Source of the DNA: Mesonia sp.
GTDB taxonomy: Bacteria > Bacteroidota > Bacteroidia > Flavobacteriales > Flavobacteriaceae
Direction of reading: 5' to 3'
DNA length: 36,086 nt
Assembly (NCBI GenBank): GCA_012964435.1
Contig: DTTX01000061.1
Location: 1-36,086, forward strand
In this document: in pieces, positions 1 to 8,907 of the stretch
Layout: every line of letters begins with the position of its first letter
Numbering within the stretch: the stretch's first letter is position 1
Translations under genes and position numbers: made by a program
The notes under the pieces: model-generated
The model's input: only the letters and a program-made list of their open reading frames with translations
Database searches by the model: none
Told to the model about the DNA's origin: nothing

Positions 1-1
1 A

Positions 2-724
2 GCTTCTGCTCCGGCCGTACAAACGTACACTCCGGCAGGTGAAGAAATTTTTGAAGAAATTAAAAACTCGCAAATGCGTAAAACCATTGCGAAACGTCTT
101 TCAGAGTCTAAATTTAACGCTCCTCATTATTACTTAACGATTGAGGTAGATATGGAGAACGCGATGGCTTCAAGAAAGCAAATTAACGAAATGCCAGATG
201 TAAAAGTGTCGTTTAACGATATGGTCATTAAAGCTTCTGCAATGGCATTGCGTAAACATCCACAAGTAAATTCTACTTGGAGTGCAGATAGCATGAAAAT
301 TGCAAAACACATTCATATGGGAGTTGCTGTAGCGGTAGATGAAGGTTTAGTGGTACCGGTTTTAAAATTTGCAGATCAAATGCAAATGACGCAGATCGGA
401 GCAAATGTAAAAGACCTTGCCGGTAAAGCACGTAACAAAAAGCTTCAGCCTAAAGAGATGGAAGGTAGTACCTTTACGGTTTCTAACTTAGGTATGTTCG
501 GTATCCAAGAGTTTACAAGTATCATTAATCAGCCAAACTCAGCAATTTTATCTGTTGGTGCTATCGTAGAAAAGCCGGTAGTGAAAAATGGAGCGATTGT
601 AGTTGGGCACACGATGAAGTTAACTTTGGCTTGCGATCACAGAACTGTAGATGGCGCAACCGGAGCTCAATTCTTACAAACCTTAAGAACTTATTTAGAG
701 AACCCGGTAACCATGCTGGCATAA
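2..724 (+). CDS. pdhC: Pyruvate dehydrogenase complex E2 (dihydrolipoamide acetyltransferase), C-terminal part
   Basis: The reading frame is open from the left edge, so only the C-terminal catalytic domain and the linker before it are present. This domain moves the acetyl group from lipoyl-lysine to coenzyme A in the cytoplasmic pyruvate dehydrogenase complex. The 2-oxoacid dehydrogenase acyltransferase fold is clear: an MRKTIAKRL entry helix, an FTVSNLGMFG segment, and the catalytic CDHRTVDG motif (His and Asp) near the C-terminus. The end in TYLENPVTML is typical of pyruvate rather than 2-oxoglutarate E2. The lipoyl and E1-binding domains would lie upstream of the window. A strong terminator follows 23 bases after the stop. 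The ATG at 74 is internal, not the true start. Confidence 0.93.
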   Translation, partial: ASAPAVQTYTPAGEEIFEEIKNSQMRKTIAKRLSESKFNAPHYYLTIEVDMENAMASRKQINEMPDVKVSFNDMVIKASAMALRKHPQVNSTWSADSMKIAKHIHMGVAVAVDEGLVVPVLKFADQMQMTQIGANVKDLAGKARNKKLQPKEMEGSTFTVSNLGMFGIQEFTSIINQPNSAILSVGAIVEKPVVKNGAIVVGHTMKLTLACDHRTVDGATGAQFLQTLRTYLENPVTMLA

Positions 725-746
725 TCTAATTAAATTTATAAATCTA

Positions 747-774
747 AAATCCCGTTAACCAACGGGATTTTTTT
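747..774 (+). terminator. Rho-independent terminator of the E2 gene
   Basis: A perfect 10-bp stem (747-756 with 761-770, core CCCGTT/AACGGG) with a 4-base loop AACC is followed by a T-run to 774. It lies between the E2 stop and the next plus-strand gene, so it separates the pyruvate dehydrogenase transcript from the 785-5593 cluster. Confidence 0.9.
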
Positions 775-784
775 ATATTTAAAG

Positions 785-1789
785 ATGAAGAAATATTTAC
801 TATACTTAGCCTTGCCTGCGTTAATTTATGGTTGTGGTGAAGCTAAAAGCAACGAAAACAAGAGAGGGGTTTCAGAAGTAGAAACAACTGAAACTGTAAA
901 CGAATCGACAGAAATTACAGAGGCTTCCATTAAAGAATCTATAGATTATTTGGCTTCAGATGAATTGAAAGGTAGAAAATTTGGTACGCCGGGTATCAAA
1001 AAAGCTGCCGATTATATTCAGCAAAAGTTCAAAAAAGCAAAGCTCAAACCTTATTTTACCACCTTTCAAGACAGCTTTTCTCACAAAGGAAAAGACGGTT
1101 ACAATATGGTTGGTTTTAAAGAAGGGAGCGACCCAAAATTTAAAAATGAAATTATTGTGCTTGGAGCACATTACGATCATATTGGTGTTCTAAAAGGTGA
1201 GCAAGTGGTTAACGGAGATTCAATCGCGAATGGAGCTAACGATAATGCGGCAGGAACCGCTTCTATCTTAGAACTGGCAAAGTATTTTTCAGCTAAAGAA
1301 ACTAAACGAAGTTTACTATTTGTGCTTTTTTCTGCGGAAGAAGAAGGTTTGATTGGTTCAAAACATTTAGCGCAAAAACTAGCGAAAGAAAATGCACCAA
1401 TCTATTTGATGTTGAATTTTGAAATGATCGGTATTCCATTAGAAAATCAAACTTATTCGGCTTACGTTACCGGTTTTGAGGGGTCAAATTTAGCTGAAAA
1501 GTTTAATCAATATGCTGAAAAAGAAGTGTTCGGTTTTTTTGAAAAAGCTAAAGAATTTCAACTCTTCAAAAGAAGTGATAACTATGCTTTCTACCAAGAA
1601 ATGAATATTCCTGCGCAAACTTTATGTACGTTCGATTTTTCTAATTACCCCTATTATCATCACGTTGATGATGAAGCAGAATTAATGAATGTTTCTCATA
1701 TGAAGAATTTGCTGGAAGATATTATTCCAGGAATCGAAGGAATGGCAAATTCAGCAGAAAAAGAAATTCAACTCAACGATAAGCAGTAA
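785..1789 (+). CDS. M28 family zinc peptidase, lipoprotein
   Basis: This is a probable zinc aminopeptidase on the periplasmic or outer face of the envelope. The N-terminus is a lipoprotein signal (hydrophobic MKKYLLYLALPALIYGC with Cys17 as the lipidation site), followed by an acidic Ser/Thr/Glu-rich linker to about residue 45. The M28 metal-site motifs are in order: GAHYDH (His129, Asp131), NGANDNAAG (Asp153 bridging), AEEEGL (Glu185/Glu186), NFEMIG (Glu213) and YYHHVDD (His292/293). Glu213 stands where most M28 enzymes have Asp (NxDMIG). At 334 residues it has the usual length for a single-domain M28 protein. It begins the plus-strand run continuing to 5593, with 6 bases to the next gene. 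Substrate is unknown. Confidence 0.88.
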   Translation: MKKYLLYLALPALIYGCGEAKSNENKRGVSEVETTETVNESTEITEASIKESIDYLASDELKGRKFGTPGIKKAADYIQQKFKKAKLKPYFTTFQDSFSHKGKDGYNMVGFKEGSDPKFKNEIIVLGAHYDHIGVLKGEQVVNGDSIANGANDNAAGTASILELAKYFSAKETKRSLLFVLFSAEEEGLIGSKHLAQKLAKENAPIYLMLNFEMIGIPLENQTYSAYVTGFEGSNLAEKFNQYAEKEVFGFFEKAKEFQLFKRSDNYAFYQEMNIPAQTLCTFDFSNYPYYHHVDDEAELMNVSHMKNLLEDIIPGIEGMANSAEKEIQLNDKQ

Positions 1790-1795
1790 GATTTT

Positions 1796-2476
1796 ATGAA
1801 ACGAATTGTTATTACCGGTACAAGCCGCGGAATTGGTTTTGAAATGGTTCAGCTTTTTGCTCAGCAAGATTGTGAGATCTTAGCTTTGTCTAGAAACCCA
1901 AAACCTGTTCAAGAATTAAATTTATCGAATGTTACCGCTTTGCCTTTTGATTTAGCTTCAACAGAAGATTTAGACAACGTAGAAAGTTTTCTGAAAGAGA
2001 ATTGGAGCAGTGTTGATATTCTGATCAATAACGCAGGTAAATTAGTGAACAAGCCATTTACCGAGATCACTGCAGAAGAATTATTTTCTGTTTACCAAAC
2101 TAATGCAATGGGAACCTTTCAGCTTACGCAAAAAGTTGTTCCGATGATGAAATCTGATGGTCACGTGGTCAACATCAGTACTATGGGCGGCGTACAAGGA
2201 AGTGTGAAATTTCCGGGTTTATCGGCGTATAGTTCAAGTAAAGCTGCGATAATTACTTTAACAGAATTATTAGCAGAAGAATATAAAGAAAGCGGACCTT
2301 CATTTAACGTGTTAGCTTTGGGAGCGGTGAAAACAGAAATGTTAGCTGAAGCTTTCCCGGGTTACGAACCGCCAACAACCGCTCGTGAAATGGCGTCGTA
2401 TATCGTGAATTTTGCGCAAATCGGAGCTCAATTTTATAACGGTAAATTGCTACAAGTTTCAAATTCTACACCGTAA
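1796..2476 (+). CDS. Short-chain dehydrogenase/reductase (SDR) family oxidoreductase
   Basis: This is a classical cytoplasmic SDR of 226 residues that uses NAD(P)H. It has the cofactor motif TGTSRGIG (residues 7-14), NNAG (78-81), Ser128 in NISTMGG, and the catalytic YSSSK motif (Tyr145, Lys149). The family includes 3-oxoacyl-ACP reductases and many sugar or alcohol dehydrogenases. The sequence does not fix the substrate, and the protein is a little shorter than FabG. It follows the M28 gene by 6 bases, and its stop directly abuts the next start, so the two are probably cotranscribed. Confidence 0.88.
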   Translation: MKRIVITGTSRGIGFEMVQLFAQQDCEILALSRNPKPVQELNLSNVTALPFDLASTEDLDNVESFLKENWSSVDILINNAGKLVNKPFTEITAEELFSVYQTNAMGTFQLTQKVVPMMKSDGHVVNISTMGGVQGSVKFPGLSAYSSSKAAIITLTELLAEEYKESGPSFNVLALGAVKTEMLAEAFPGYEPPTTAREMASYIVNFAQIGAQFYNGKLLQVSNSTP

Positions 2477-3076
2477 GTGAAAGAAATTTTAACGAAATAC
2501 CTTCCTGAACGAGCAGTAGAACCTGCCTTTCTCCTTATTGCTGAAAACGGAATTTACCTTAAAATCGTTAATGAGCGTAAAACTCGTCACGGCGATTACC
2601 GAAAGCAAAACGGGATTGCTCAAATTACGGTTAATGCCAATTTAAATCCGTATCGGTTTTTAATTACTTTGATTCACGAAATCGCACACGCTGTAGCTTT
2701 CGAAAAGTACGGAAGGCTTATAAAACCTCACGGTAAAGAATGGAAATATACCTTTCAGCAATTAATGTTACCCTTTATAAATCCGGGCATTTTTCCGCAA
2801 TCGGTACTGCCAATTGTTGCTCATCATTTTAGAAACCCGAAAGCGAGTAGTGATACAGATGCAAGACTTTCAGTTGCGTTAAAACAATTTGATGCGCAAA
2901 ACAATAAAAATTATATTTTTGAAATCCCTTACGGAAGTATATTTAGAATCGATAACGGAAGGGTTTTTAAAAAAGGAAGAAAGCGAATTAAACGTTACGA
3001 ATGCCAAGAAGTTTCTTCGGGCAGCGTTTATATTTTTCAGCCTAATGTAGAAGTAGAATTAGTAAAAGTCGTATAG
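2477..3076 (+). CDS. SprT-like zinc metalloprotein
   Basis: The start is GTG, directly after the TAA of the SDR gene with no spacer. The protein has an SprT-like domain with the zinc-binding HEIAH motif (residues 67-71) and a likely third ligand in HGKEW (His85), in the order seen in SprT/Spartan domains. Eukaryotic Spartan degrades DNA-protein crosslinks, but the role of bacterial SprT proteins is poorly known. The C-terminal 90 residues are basic (KKGRKRIKRYEC) and could bind nucleic acid; that is an inference. The stop directly abuts the ATG of the next gene. Confidence 0.85.
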   Translation: MKEILTKYLPERAVEPAFLLIAENGIYLKIVNERKTRHGDYRKQNGIAQITVNANLNPYRFLITLIHEIAHAVAFEKYGRLIKPHGKEWKYTFQQLMLPFINPGIFPQSVLPIVAHHFRNPKASSDTDARLSVALKQFDAQNNKNYIFEIPYGSIFRIDNGRVFKKGRKRIKRYECQEVSSGSVYIFQPNVEVELVKVV

Positions 3077-4159
3077 ATGAATAAGAATTATTATGCAATT
3101 TTAATGGCCGGTGGAGTAGGATCTCGTTTTTGGCCGGTAAGTAAAAAGAAATATCCCAAGCAATTTCATGATATTTTAGGAACGGGAGAAACACTTATTC
3201 AGCGAACTTTTAATCGCTTGGCAAAACTTATTCCTGAAGAAAATATTCTTATTCTTACCAACGGTATGTATAACGATTTGGTAAAGGAACAATTACCAAG
3301 TGTGACCGATAATCAAATTGTATTAGAACCTGTAATGCGAAATACCGCACCGTGTATTTTACTTTCTGCTTTAAAAATTCAGAAGCAAAATGAAGACGCC
3401 ATGATGGTCGTGGCACCAAGTGATCACTGGATCGAAGATGAAGATGCTTTTGTGGCCGACTTACAAACCGCTTTTGATGCTTGCCAACGACAAGATGATT
3501 TATTGATGACTTTGGGTATTCAACCAACTTTCCCGCATACAGGATATGGTTATATTCAATATGAAGAAAATACTTCTTCTGCCATTAATAAAGTTTTAAA
3601 TTTTAAAGAAAAACCTGATTACCATACCGCAAAAGAATACCTTTCAGCAGGTAATTATGTCTGGAATGCCGGTATTTTTGTGTGGAGTGCCAAAGCGATT
3701 ACCGAAGAATTTAAAATTCATAATCCGGCGATGTACGAGATTTTTGCTGAAGGAGAATCTTACTATAATACCACGCAGGAACAGCGTTTTATTAATGAAA
3801 ATTACGAAGACGCCGAAAATATTTCCATTGACTACGCAATTATGGAAAAGGCTGAAAATGTTTGTGTGATCCCCGCAACTTTTGATTGGAACGATCTTGG
3901 TTCTTGGGGAGCTTTGCACGATGAGTTAGAGCGCGATGAAAACGAAAATGTATTCATCAACGCTAAAAGTTTAACTCAAAATGCATCGAATAATATTGTT
4001 CGTACGTTAGGAAATAAATTAGTAGTTTTAAAAGATATTGACAATTACATTATTGTTGAAGATGAAGAAGTGTTGCTGGTTTACCCGAGAGGTGACGAGC
4101 AAGGTATCAAAGAAGTGAGAAATCTCGCTAAAGAAAAATTTGGAGAAGACCTAATTTAA
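3077..4159 (+). CDS. manC: Mannose-1-phosphate guanylyltransferase
   Basis: This enzyme makes GDP-mannose from mannose-1-phosphate and GTP, feeding surface polysaccharide and glycoprotein synthesis. The nucleotidyltransferase signature AGGVGSRFWP is at residues 11-20. Further family motifs are KYPKQF, APSDHWI, FKEKPD, VWNAGIF and FDWNDLGSW. At 360 residues it is the monofunctional form, without the C-terminal phosphomannose isomerase domain of bifunctional ManC/AlgA. Its ATG directly follows the SprT gene's TAG, and its own TAA directly precedes the next ATG, so it sits inside an operon of functionally mixed genes. Confidence 0.93.
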   Translation: MNKNYYAILMAGGVGSRFWPVSKKKYPKQFHDILGTGETLIQRTFNRLAKLIPEENILILTNGMYNDLVKEQLPSVTDNQIVLEPVMRNTAPCILLSALKIQKQNEDAMMVVAPSDHWIEDEDAFVADLQTAFDACQRQDDLLMTLGIQPTFPHTGYGYIQYEENTSSAINKVLNFKEKPDYHTAKEYLSAGNYVWNAGIFVWSAKAITEEFKIHNPAMYEIFAEGESYYNTTQEQRFINENYEDAENISIDYAIMEKAENVCVIPATFDWNDLGSWGALHDELERDENENVFINAKSLTQNASNNIVRTLGNKLVVLKDIDNYIIVEDEEVLLVYPRGDEQGIKEVRNLAKEKFGEDLI

Positions 4160-5593
4160 ATGAAAGAAGACCAACAAGAAAATACAGAATTAGATTCTAA
4201 ATCTGAAAAGCTTTCAAAAGATTTGAAAGGTACTTTTGGTAGCTTTAAAAGTTTTCTTTCAGACTTATTAGATATTCGCAGCGATACCGATCGCGATTCT
4301 ACTATTGAAGCGGTTAAGAAAGATATTACCTTTAAAGGGCACAATGCGTGGATTCTTATTTTCTCTATTTTTGTGGCTTCGATTGGTTTAAACGTAAGTA
4401 GTACTGCGGTAATTATTGGTGCGATGCTTATTTCACCTTTAATGGGACCAATTGTCGGGATTGGCTTATCTGTAGCGATTAATGATGTCGATACCTTAAG
4501 ACGTTCGCTTATTAATTTAGGGGTGATGGTTGGTTTGAGCGTATTTACTGCATTTCTCTACTTTTGGGTTTCTCCGTTAACAGGAAGCAATGCTGAGTTA
4601 GAAGCAAGAACTTATCCGACAATTTTAGATGTTTTAGTGGCTATTTTTGGTGGTCTAGCACTTATTGTGGCCAAAACCAAAAAAGGAACCATTGCAAGTG
4701 TTATTTTTGGGGTAGCTATTGCTACCGCTTTAATGCCGCCACTTTGTACGGTTGGTTATGGCTTGGCGCAAGGTAATTTTTCTGATGCTGGCGGAGCGCT
4801 TTACTTATTTTCGATCAATGCCACGTTTATCGCACTTTCAACCTTTGTAGTTTCAAAACTTTTAGGATTTCCGTTGGTGCGTTATGCTAATTCTAAGCGA
4901 AGAAGAGTGACCGCGCAAATTGCTTCTATTATTGCGATCATCGTGATGGTGCCAAGTATTTACTTGTTTTACAATATGCTGAAAGAGTCTTATTTTAAGC
5001 AAGAAGCTACGCGTTTTGTAGAAGAAGAATTAATGATTTACGAAGATTCTTTTTTGCAGAAAAACTCAACCATTTTTGCTTATAATGGCGGAACCGATCC
5101 TAAAATTGAAGTTTCTTTTCTTGGGAAAGAAATCCCGAGTTCAGTGATTAGTTTGTGGCGAACTAAAATGAAGAACTATAAAAATTTAGAAGACGCATCT
5201 TTAATTATTCTTCAGAATGAAAATACAGAATCTTATGATCAGCTTCAGTATATGCGAGAATTTAAGCGTAGAGACTCGTTGAGTATATTGAATAAAGATG
5301 AACGTATTTCATTTTTAGAAACCGAATTGAAGAAGCTTTCAAAATTAGCAGAGCATCAAATTCCGTTCAACAAAGTGAGCAAAGAAGCCAAGATCAATTA
5401 TGATGGTTTAGCAAGTTTTAGCTACGCCGATAAAATTATTTCTAATTTCAATACTACCGATACGATCCCGGAGTTTCGTGTAGTTTGGGCAGATTCGATT
5501 CCGCAGCAAGACATTCAGAAAAATGAAATGAAACTAAAAGAGTGGTTACAATTTACCTTAGAATTGGATACCTTGGTGTTTAAAAGAGATTAA
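4160..5593 (+). CDS. DUF389 domain integral membrane protein
   Basis: A charged cytoplasmic N-terminus of about 65 residues is followed by a block of hydrophobic helices (about residues 70-290) holding the DUF389 hallmarks: IGAMLISPLMGPIVGIGL, a Gly-rich ATALMPPLCTVGYG segment and SINATFIALS. A soluble C-terminal region of about 185 residues follows, probably periplasmic and rich in charged helices. DUF389 proteins are widespread inner-membrane proteins with no settled function. The gene starts immediately after the manC stop. Its own stop abuts the stop of the convergent mlaF gene with no intergenic base, so no terminator fits between them. Confidence 0.85.
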   Translation: MKEDQQENTELDSKSEKLSKDLKGTFGSFKSFLSDLLDIRSDTDRDSTIEAVKKDITFKGHNAWILIFSIFVASIGLNVSSTAVIIGAMLISPLMGPIVGIGLSVAINDVDTLRRSLINLGVMVGLSVFTAFLYFWVSPLTGSNAELEARTYPTILDVLVAIFGGLALIVAKTKKGTIASVIFGVAIATALMPPLCTVGYGLAQGNFSDAGGALYLFSINATFIALSTFVVSKLLGFPLVRYANSKRRRVTAQIASIIAIIVMVPSIYLFYNMLKESYFKQEATRFVEEELMIYEDSFLQKNSTIFAYNGGTDPKIEVSFLGKEIPSSVISLWRTKMKNYKNLEDASLIILQNENTESYDQLQYMREFKRRDSLSILNKDERISFLETELKKLSKLAEHQIPFNKVSKEAKINYDGLASFSYADKIISNFNTTDTIPEFRVVWADSIPQQDIQKNEMKLKEWLQFTLELDTLVFKRD

Positions 5594-6358
5594 TTACAAT
5601 CCTTTCAACTGTGCTTTTCTTACTTTTTTGAATAATTCTGAAGAGTAAACAAAATCGGTAAGCGACTCGTCTTCAGATTTATAAATTTCATCTTTAGAGC
5701 CGTTCCAAGCTAAGTTTCCATTTTTTAAATAAACGATATTTTCTCCAATCTCTAACACCGAATTCATATCGTGGGTGTTAATGACGGTAGTAATATCATT
5801 CTCTTTAGTAATCTCTTGAATAAGATTATCGATTAGAATAGCAGTTTTAGGATCTAGACCTGAGTTAGGTTCATCACAAAAAAGGTATTCCGGTTTATTT
5901 ACAATGGCACGTGCAATTGCCACACGTTTTTGCATACCACCACTAATTTCTGAAGGAAATTTATTATTTACATTGCGTAGATCTACTCGCTCTAGAACCT
6001 CTTCAACGCGATTCATCATTTCTCCTTTTTTCTGTTTGGTAAACATTTTTAGAGGAAACATTACATTTTCTGCAATGGTCATCGAGTCGAACAATGCACC
6101 ACCTTGAAAAACCATTCCGATCTTTTGGCGTAATTCCCTTTGTTTTTCAATCTCTAAAGAAGAGTAAGCTTGACCATTATATTCAATTGTACCGTCGGTA
6201 GGCTCGAACAAACCAAGTAAACATTTTAAAAATACGGTTTTCCCGGCACCGGATTGACCAATAATTAAATTTGTCTTTCCTTGGTAAAATTCAGTATTTA
6301 TTCCTTTTAAAATCTCCTCTTTTCCAAAACTTTTATGTAGATTATTAACTTTTATCAT
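5594..6358 (-). CDS. ABC transporter ATP-binding protein, MlaF type
   Basis: This is the ATPase of a lipid-type ABC importer/exporter, acting at the cytoplasmic face with the MlaE-like permease encoded just upstream. It shows Walker A GQSGAGKT (residues 34-41), a Q-loop FQGGALFDSMT, the signature SGGMQKRVAIARA, Walker B FCDEPNSGLDP and the switch histidine in NTHDM. The phrase GGALFDSMTIAENV is typical of MlaF/TTG2A proteins. The frame is open for 20 more codons upstream, but those overlap the permease. The ATG at 6358 gives the family start MIKVNNLHKSFG and overlaps the permease stop by one base (TAATG), indicating translational coupling. No MCE-domain (MlaD) gene follows. Confidence 0.92.
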   Translation of the reverse strand: MIKVNNLHKSFGKEEILKGINTEFYQGKTNLIIGQSGAGKTVFLKCLLGLFEPTDGTIEYNGQAYSSLEIEKQRELRQKIGMVFQGGALFDSMTIAENVMFPLKMFTKQKKGEMMNRVEEVLERVDLRNVNNKFPSEISGGMQKRVAIARAIVNKPEYLFCDEPNSGLDPKTAILIDNLIQEITKENDITTVINTHDMNSVLEIGENIVYLKNGNLAWNGSKDEIYKSEDESLTDFVYSSELFKKVRKAQLKGL

Positions 6359-7095
6359 TAGCTTAAAAGTAATTGGGTTAGTAGATAATTGGCAAGAATA
6401 AGAACAACACTCGTCCAAACAAAAGCTGTGGTACTTGCTTTACCAACTTCTAGCGCGCCGCCTTTCATATAATAGCCGTGATAAGCCGGTATGGTTGCTA
6501 AAATTAAAGCAAAGAAAAAAGTTTTGATAAACGCGTAAACTAAATGAAACGAAATAAAATCGTTTTGTAAACCATTTAAAAATTGCTCACCGGCTACAAA
6601 ACCACCAAGAACTCCGGCAGCATAAGCTCCGGCAATCCCAACGAACATAGAGATGGCAATCACAAAAGGATAAAATAACATGGCCACGATCTTAGGGAAA
6701 ATTAAGTAGTTTGCAGAGTTAATTCCCATTACTTCAAGAGCATCAATTTGCTCCATTACTCGCATCGTACCAATACTAGAAGTGATATTAGAACCTACTT
6801 TACCCGCCATAATGATTGAGATAAACGTAGGAGAAAATTCTAAGATAATCGATTGTCTTGCGGTAAAAGCAATTAAACTTTTAGGAATTAAAGGATTGTT
6901 TAAATTTAATGCCGTTTGAATGGTAACCACTCCACCAATAAAGAAAGAGATAAAAATAACGATCCCTAAAGAACTAATAATTAAATCATCGATCTCTTTA
7001 AAAATTAGACCTCTAAGTACAGAAGTTTTCGTCATTCGACCGAAAACTCTCTTTAACATTATAAAATATTCACCAATATCGTGGAGGTACTTCAT
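6358..7095 (-). CDS. MlaE-family ABC transporter permease
   Basis: This 245-residue inner-membrane permease has about five to six hydrophobic helices and the MlaE/YrbE pattern: FFIGGVVTIQ, a long segment around EFSPTFISIIMAGKVGSN, and the cytoplasmic motif MRVMEQIDALEVMGI. Such proteins pair with an MlaF ATPase to move phospholipids between the membranes, using an MCE-domain substrate protein that is not encoded here. It overlaps mlaF by one base, so the two form an operon. An inner ATG (MLKRVFGR, residue 13) is a possible alternative start. No exact -7 box is visible just upstream. Confidence 0.92.
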   Translation of the reverse strand: MKYLHDIGEYFIMLKRVFGRMTKTSVLRGLIFKEIDDLIISSLGIVIFISFFIGGVVTIQTALNLNNPLIPKSLIAFTARQSIILEFSPTFISIIMAGKVGSNITSSIGTMRVMEQIDALEVMGINSANYLIFPKIVAMLFYPFVIAISMFVGIAGAYAAGVLGGFVAGEQFLNGLQNDFISFHLVYAFIKTFFFALILATIPAYHGYYMKGGALEVGKASTTAFVWTSVVLILANYLLTQLLLS

Positions 7096-7181
7096 TCACA
7101 CAGTTTTTGTAAAACTAAAATAGAAAAAATTATCATAAAAGTATTTAACTAAGAATTAATCTTTAAAAGTTTCAACATTCC

Positions 7182-7189
7182 TATTTTTG
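7182..7189 (+). promoter_or_regulatory. -7 box (TATTTTTG) of the phosphatase gene
   Basis: This is an exact match to the Bacteroidetes -7 consensus TAnnTTTG, 20 bases ahead of the ATG at 7210. It predicts a leader of roughly 15 bases. No TTG is seen at the -33 distance. Confidence 0.6.
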
Positions 7190-7209
7190 CAGCCTAATGT
7201 TTATTTTTT

Positions 7210-8907
7210 ATGAGAAAAATTCAAATTTTAATTTGTTTGAGCTTATTTGTATTTAGCTGTAAAACTTCAGAAAAAACTATTGCTGCAACAAATACAGAAA
7301 GCACTGTTCAGGTTAAAGATAGTATTAAATCTATACATGAAAACCCAAAATTAGTTGTCGGCATCGTGGTCGACCAAATGCGTTACGATTACCTTACTAG
7401 ATTCTGGGATAGATTTGGAGATGACGGTTTTCGCAGATTAATTTCTGAAGGATATAACTGTAAGAATAATCATTTTAATTATGCTCCTACCAAAACCGGA
7501 CCTGGACATGCTTCAGTATTTACCGGAACAAGTCCAAAAAATCACGGAATTATTGGTAACGATTGGTACAATAAGTTTGAAAAACAAATGGTGTATTGCG
7601 CAGGAGATACAAATGTAGAACCTTTAGGAACCACATCTAACGCCGGAAAAATGTCACCTCACCGAATGGTTTCTACCAGTTTCGCCGATCAAAACCGTTT
7701 ACATACACAGTTTAAAGGAAAAACCATTGGAGTTTCTGTAAAAGATCGCGGAGCTATTTTGCCGGCAGGTCACTCGGCTAACGGTGCTTTTTGGTTTGAA
7801 GGCGGCGAAAACGCAAACTTTATTTCGAGCACTTATTATTTTGAAGAATTACCAACTTGGGTGCAAAATTTTAATGCTGAAAAGCACGCTGAAAAATACT
7901 TGAAAACTTGGAACACACTTTACCCGATTGAAACTTACACCGAAAGCGGAATCGATAAAAACACTTATGAATATAGTTTTAGAAGTAGTGAAACAGCAGC
8001 ATTTCCTTATGATTTAAAAGCATTGAGTAATGATAATGGCATCACAAGTATTTTAAAAAATACGCCTTTTGGAAATAGCTTAACCACAGATTTTGCGATG
8101 GCTGCTATTAATGCGGAAGAGTTAGGGCAAGATCAAATAACCGATGTGTTAACGCTTAGTTTTTCTTGTACCGATTATGTAGGGCATAATTTCGGTGTGA
8201 ATTCTAAAGAAATTGAAGACACTTACTTGAGATTAGATCAAGATATCGCTAGATTTTTAGAGTATTTAGATGAAAAGGTAGGCGAAGGAAATTATACTAT
8301 TTTCCTTACGGCAGATCACGGTGCGGTCGATGTGCCTAAGTTTTTAAGTTCAAAAAAAATACCTTCAGGTTATTTCCCGATGGATCAGTTTGAAGAAGAT
8401 ATAAAAACATATTTAGGGAACGAATATGGTGCGATCGATCTAATTGAAAATATCTCGAACAATCAGGTGTTTTTCAATTATGAAAGTTTAAAAAGTAAAA
8501 ATATTGAAGCAGAAGATCTAGCTGAAAATTTAAAAGCTTTTATGCTTAATTACAAGCATATTTACAAAGTCTTTACACGCGAAATGTTAGAGAACGGAAC
8601 TTATCAAAACGGAATTGAAGCATTGGTGCAAAACGGTTTCAACCAAAAAAGAAGTGGAGATATCGCTTTCGAATTTGATCCTGCTTATATCGATTATTAC
8701 GAATTTGGGACAACGCACGGAAGTGCTTTAAGTCACGATACACACGTGCCACTTATTTTCTTCGGAAAAGGAATTAATACCGGAGCTACAACAAACCGTA
8801 CAGAAATTACAGATATTGCGCCTACTATTTCAGCTTTATTAGGAATTTCTTTCCCTAACGGAATGACGGGAAAAGTACTTTATAAAATTATCGATCAAGA
8901 AAATTAG
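7210..8907 (+). CDS. PafA-type alkaline phosphatase, lipoprotein
   Basis: This is a phosphate monoesterase of the alkaline phosphatase superfamily, exported as a lipoprotein (signal MRKIQILICLSLFVFSC, lipid Cys17). Two-metal-site motifs are VDQMRYD (Asp55), CTDYVGHNFG, TADHGAVD and a late THGSALSHD histidine. The nucleophile is probably Thr96 in TKTGPGH. Asn117 (GNDWY) and the pair Lys178/Arg180 (VKDRG) match in spacing the Asn and Lys-x-Arg residues that bind phosphate in flavobacterial PafA, which argues for a monoesterase over a diesterase. PafA-type enzymes are phosphate-insensitive and release phosphate from many organic sources. The stop overlaps the stop of the convergent glycosyltransferase by 3 bases. 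Confidence 0.92.
   Translation: MRKIQILICLSLFVFSCKTSEKTIAATNTESTVQVKDSIKSIHENPKLVVGIVVDQMRYDYLTRFWDRFGDDGFRRLISEGYNCKNNHFNYAPTKTGPGHASVFTGTSPKNHGIIGNDWYNKFEKQMVYCAGDTNVEPLGTTSNAGKMSPHRMVSTSFADQNRLHTQFKGKTIGVSVKDRGAILPAGHSANGAFWFEGGENANFISSTYYFEELPTWVQNFNAEKHAEKYLKTWNTLYPIETYTESGIDKNTYEYSFRSSETAAFPYDLKALSNDNGITSILKNTPFGNSLTTDFAMAAINAEELGQDQITDVLTLSFSCTDYVGHNFGVNSKEIEDTYLRLDQDIARFLEYLDEKVGEGNYTIFLTADHGAVDVPKFLSSKKIPSGYFPMDQFEEDIKTYLGNEYGAIDLIENISNNQVFFNYESLKSKNIEAEDLAENLKAFMLNYKHIYKVFTREMLENGTYQNGIEALVQNGFNQKRSGDIAFEFDPAYIDYYEFGTTHGSALSHDTHVPLIFFGKGINTGATTNRTEITDIAPTISALLGISFPNGMTGKVLYKIIDQEN

Noticed and set aside
74-724. ATG at 74 as the start of the E2 gene
   Set aside because: The frame is open to the left edge and the catalytic domain's usual linker lies upstream, so this is the tail of a longer gene.
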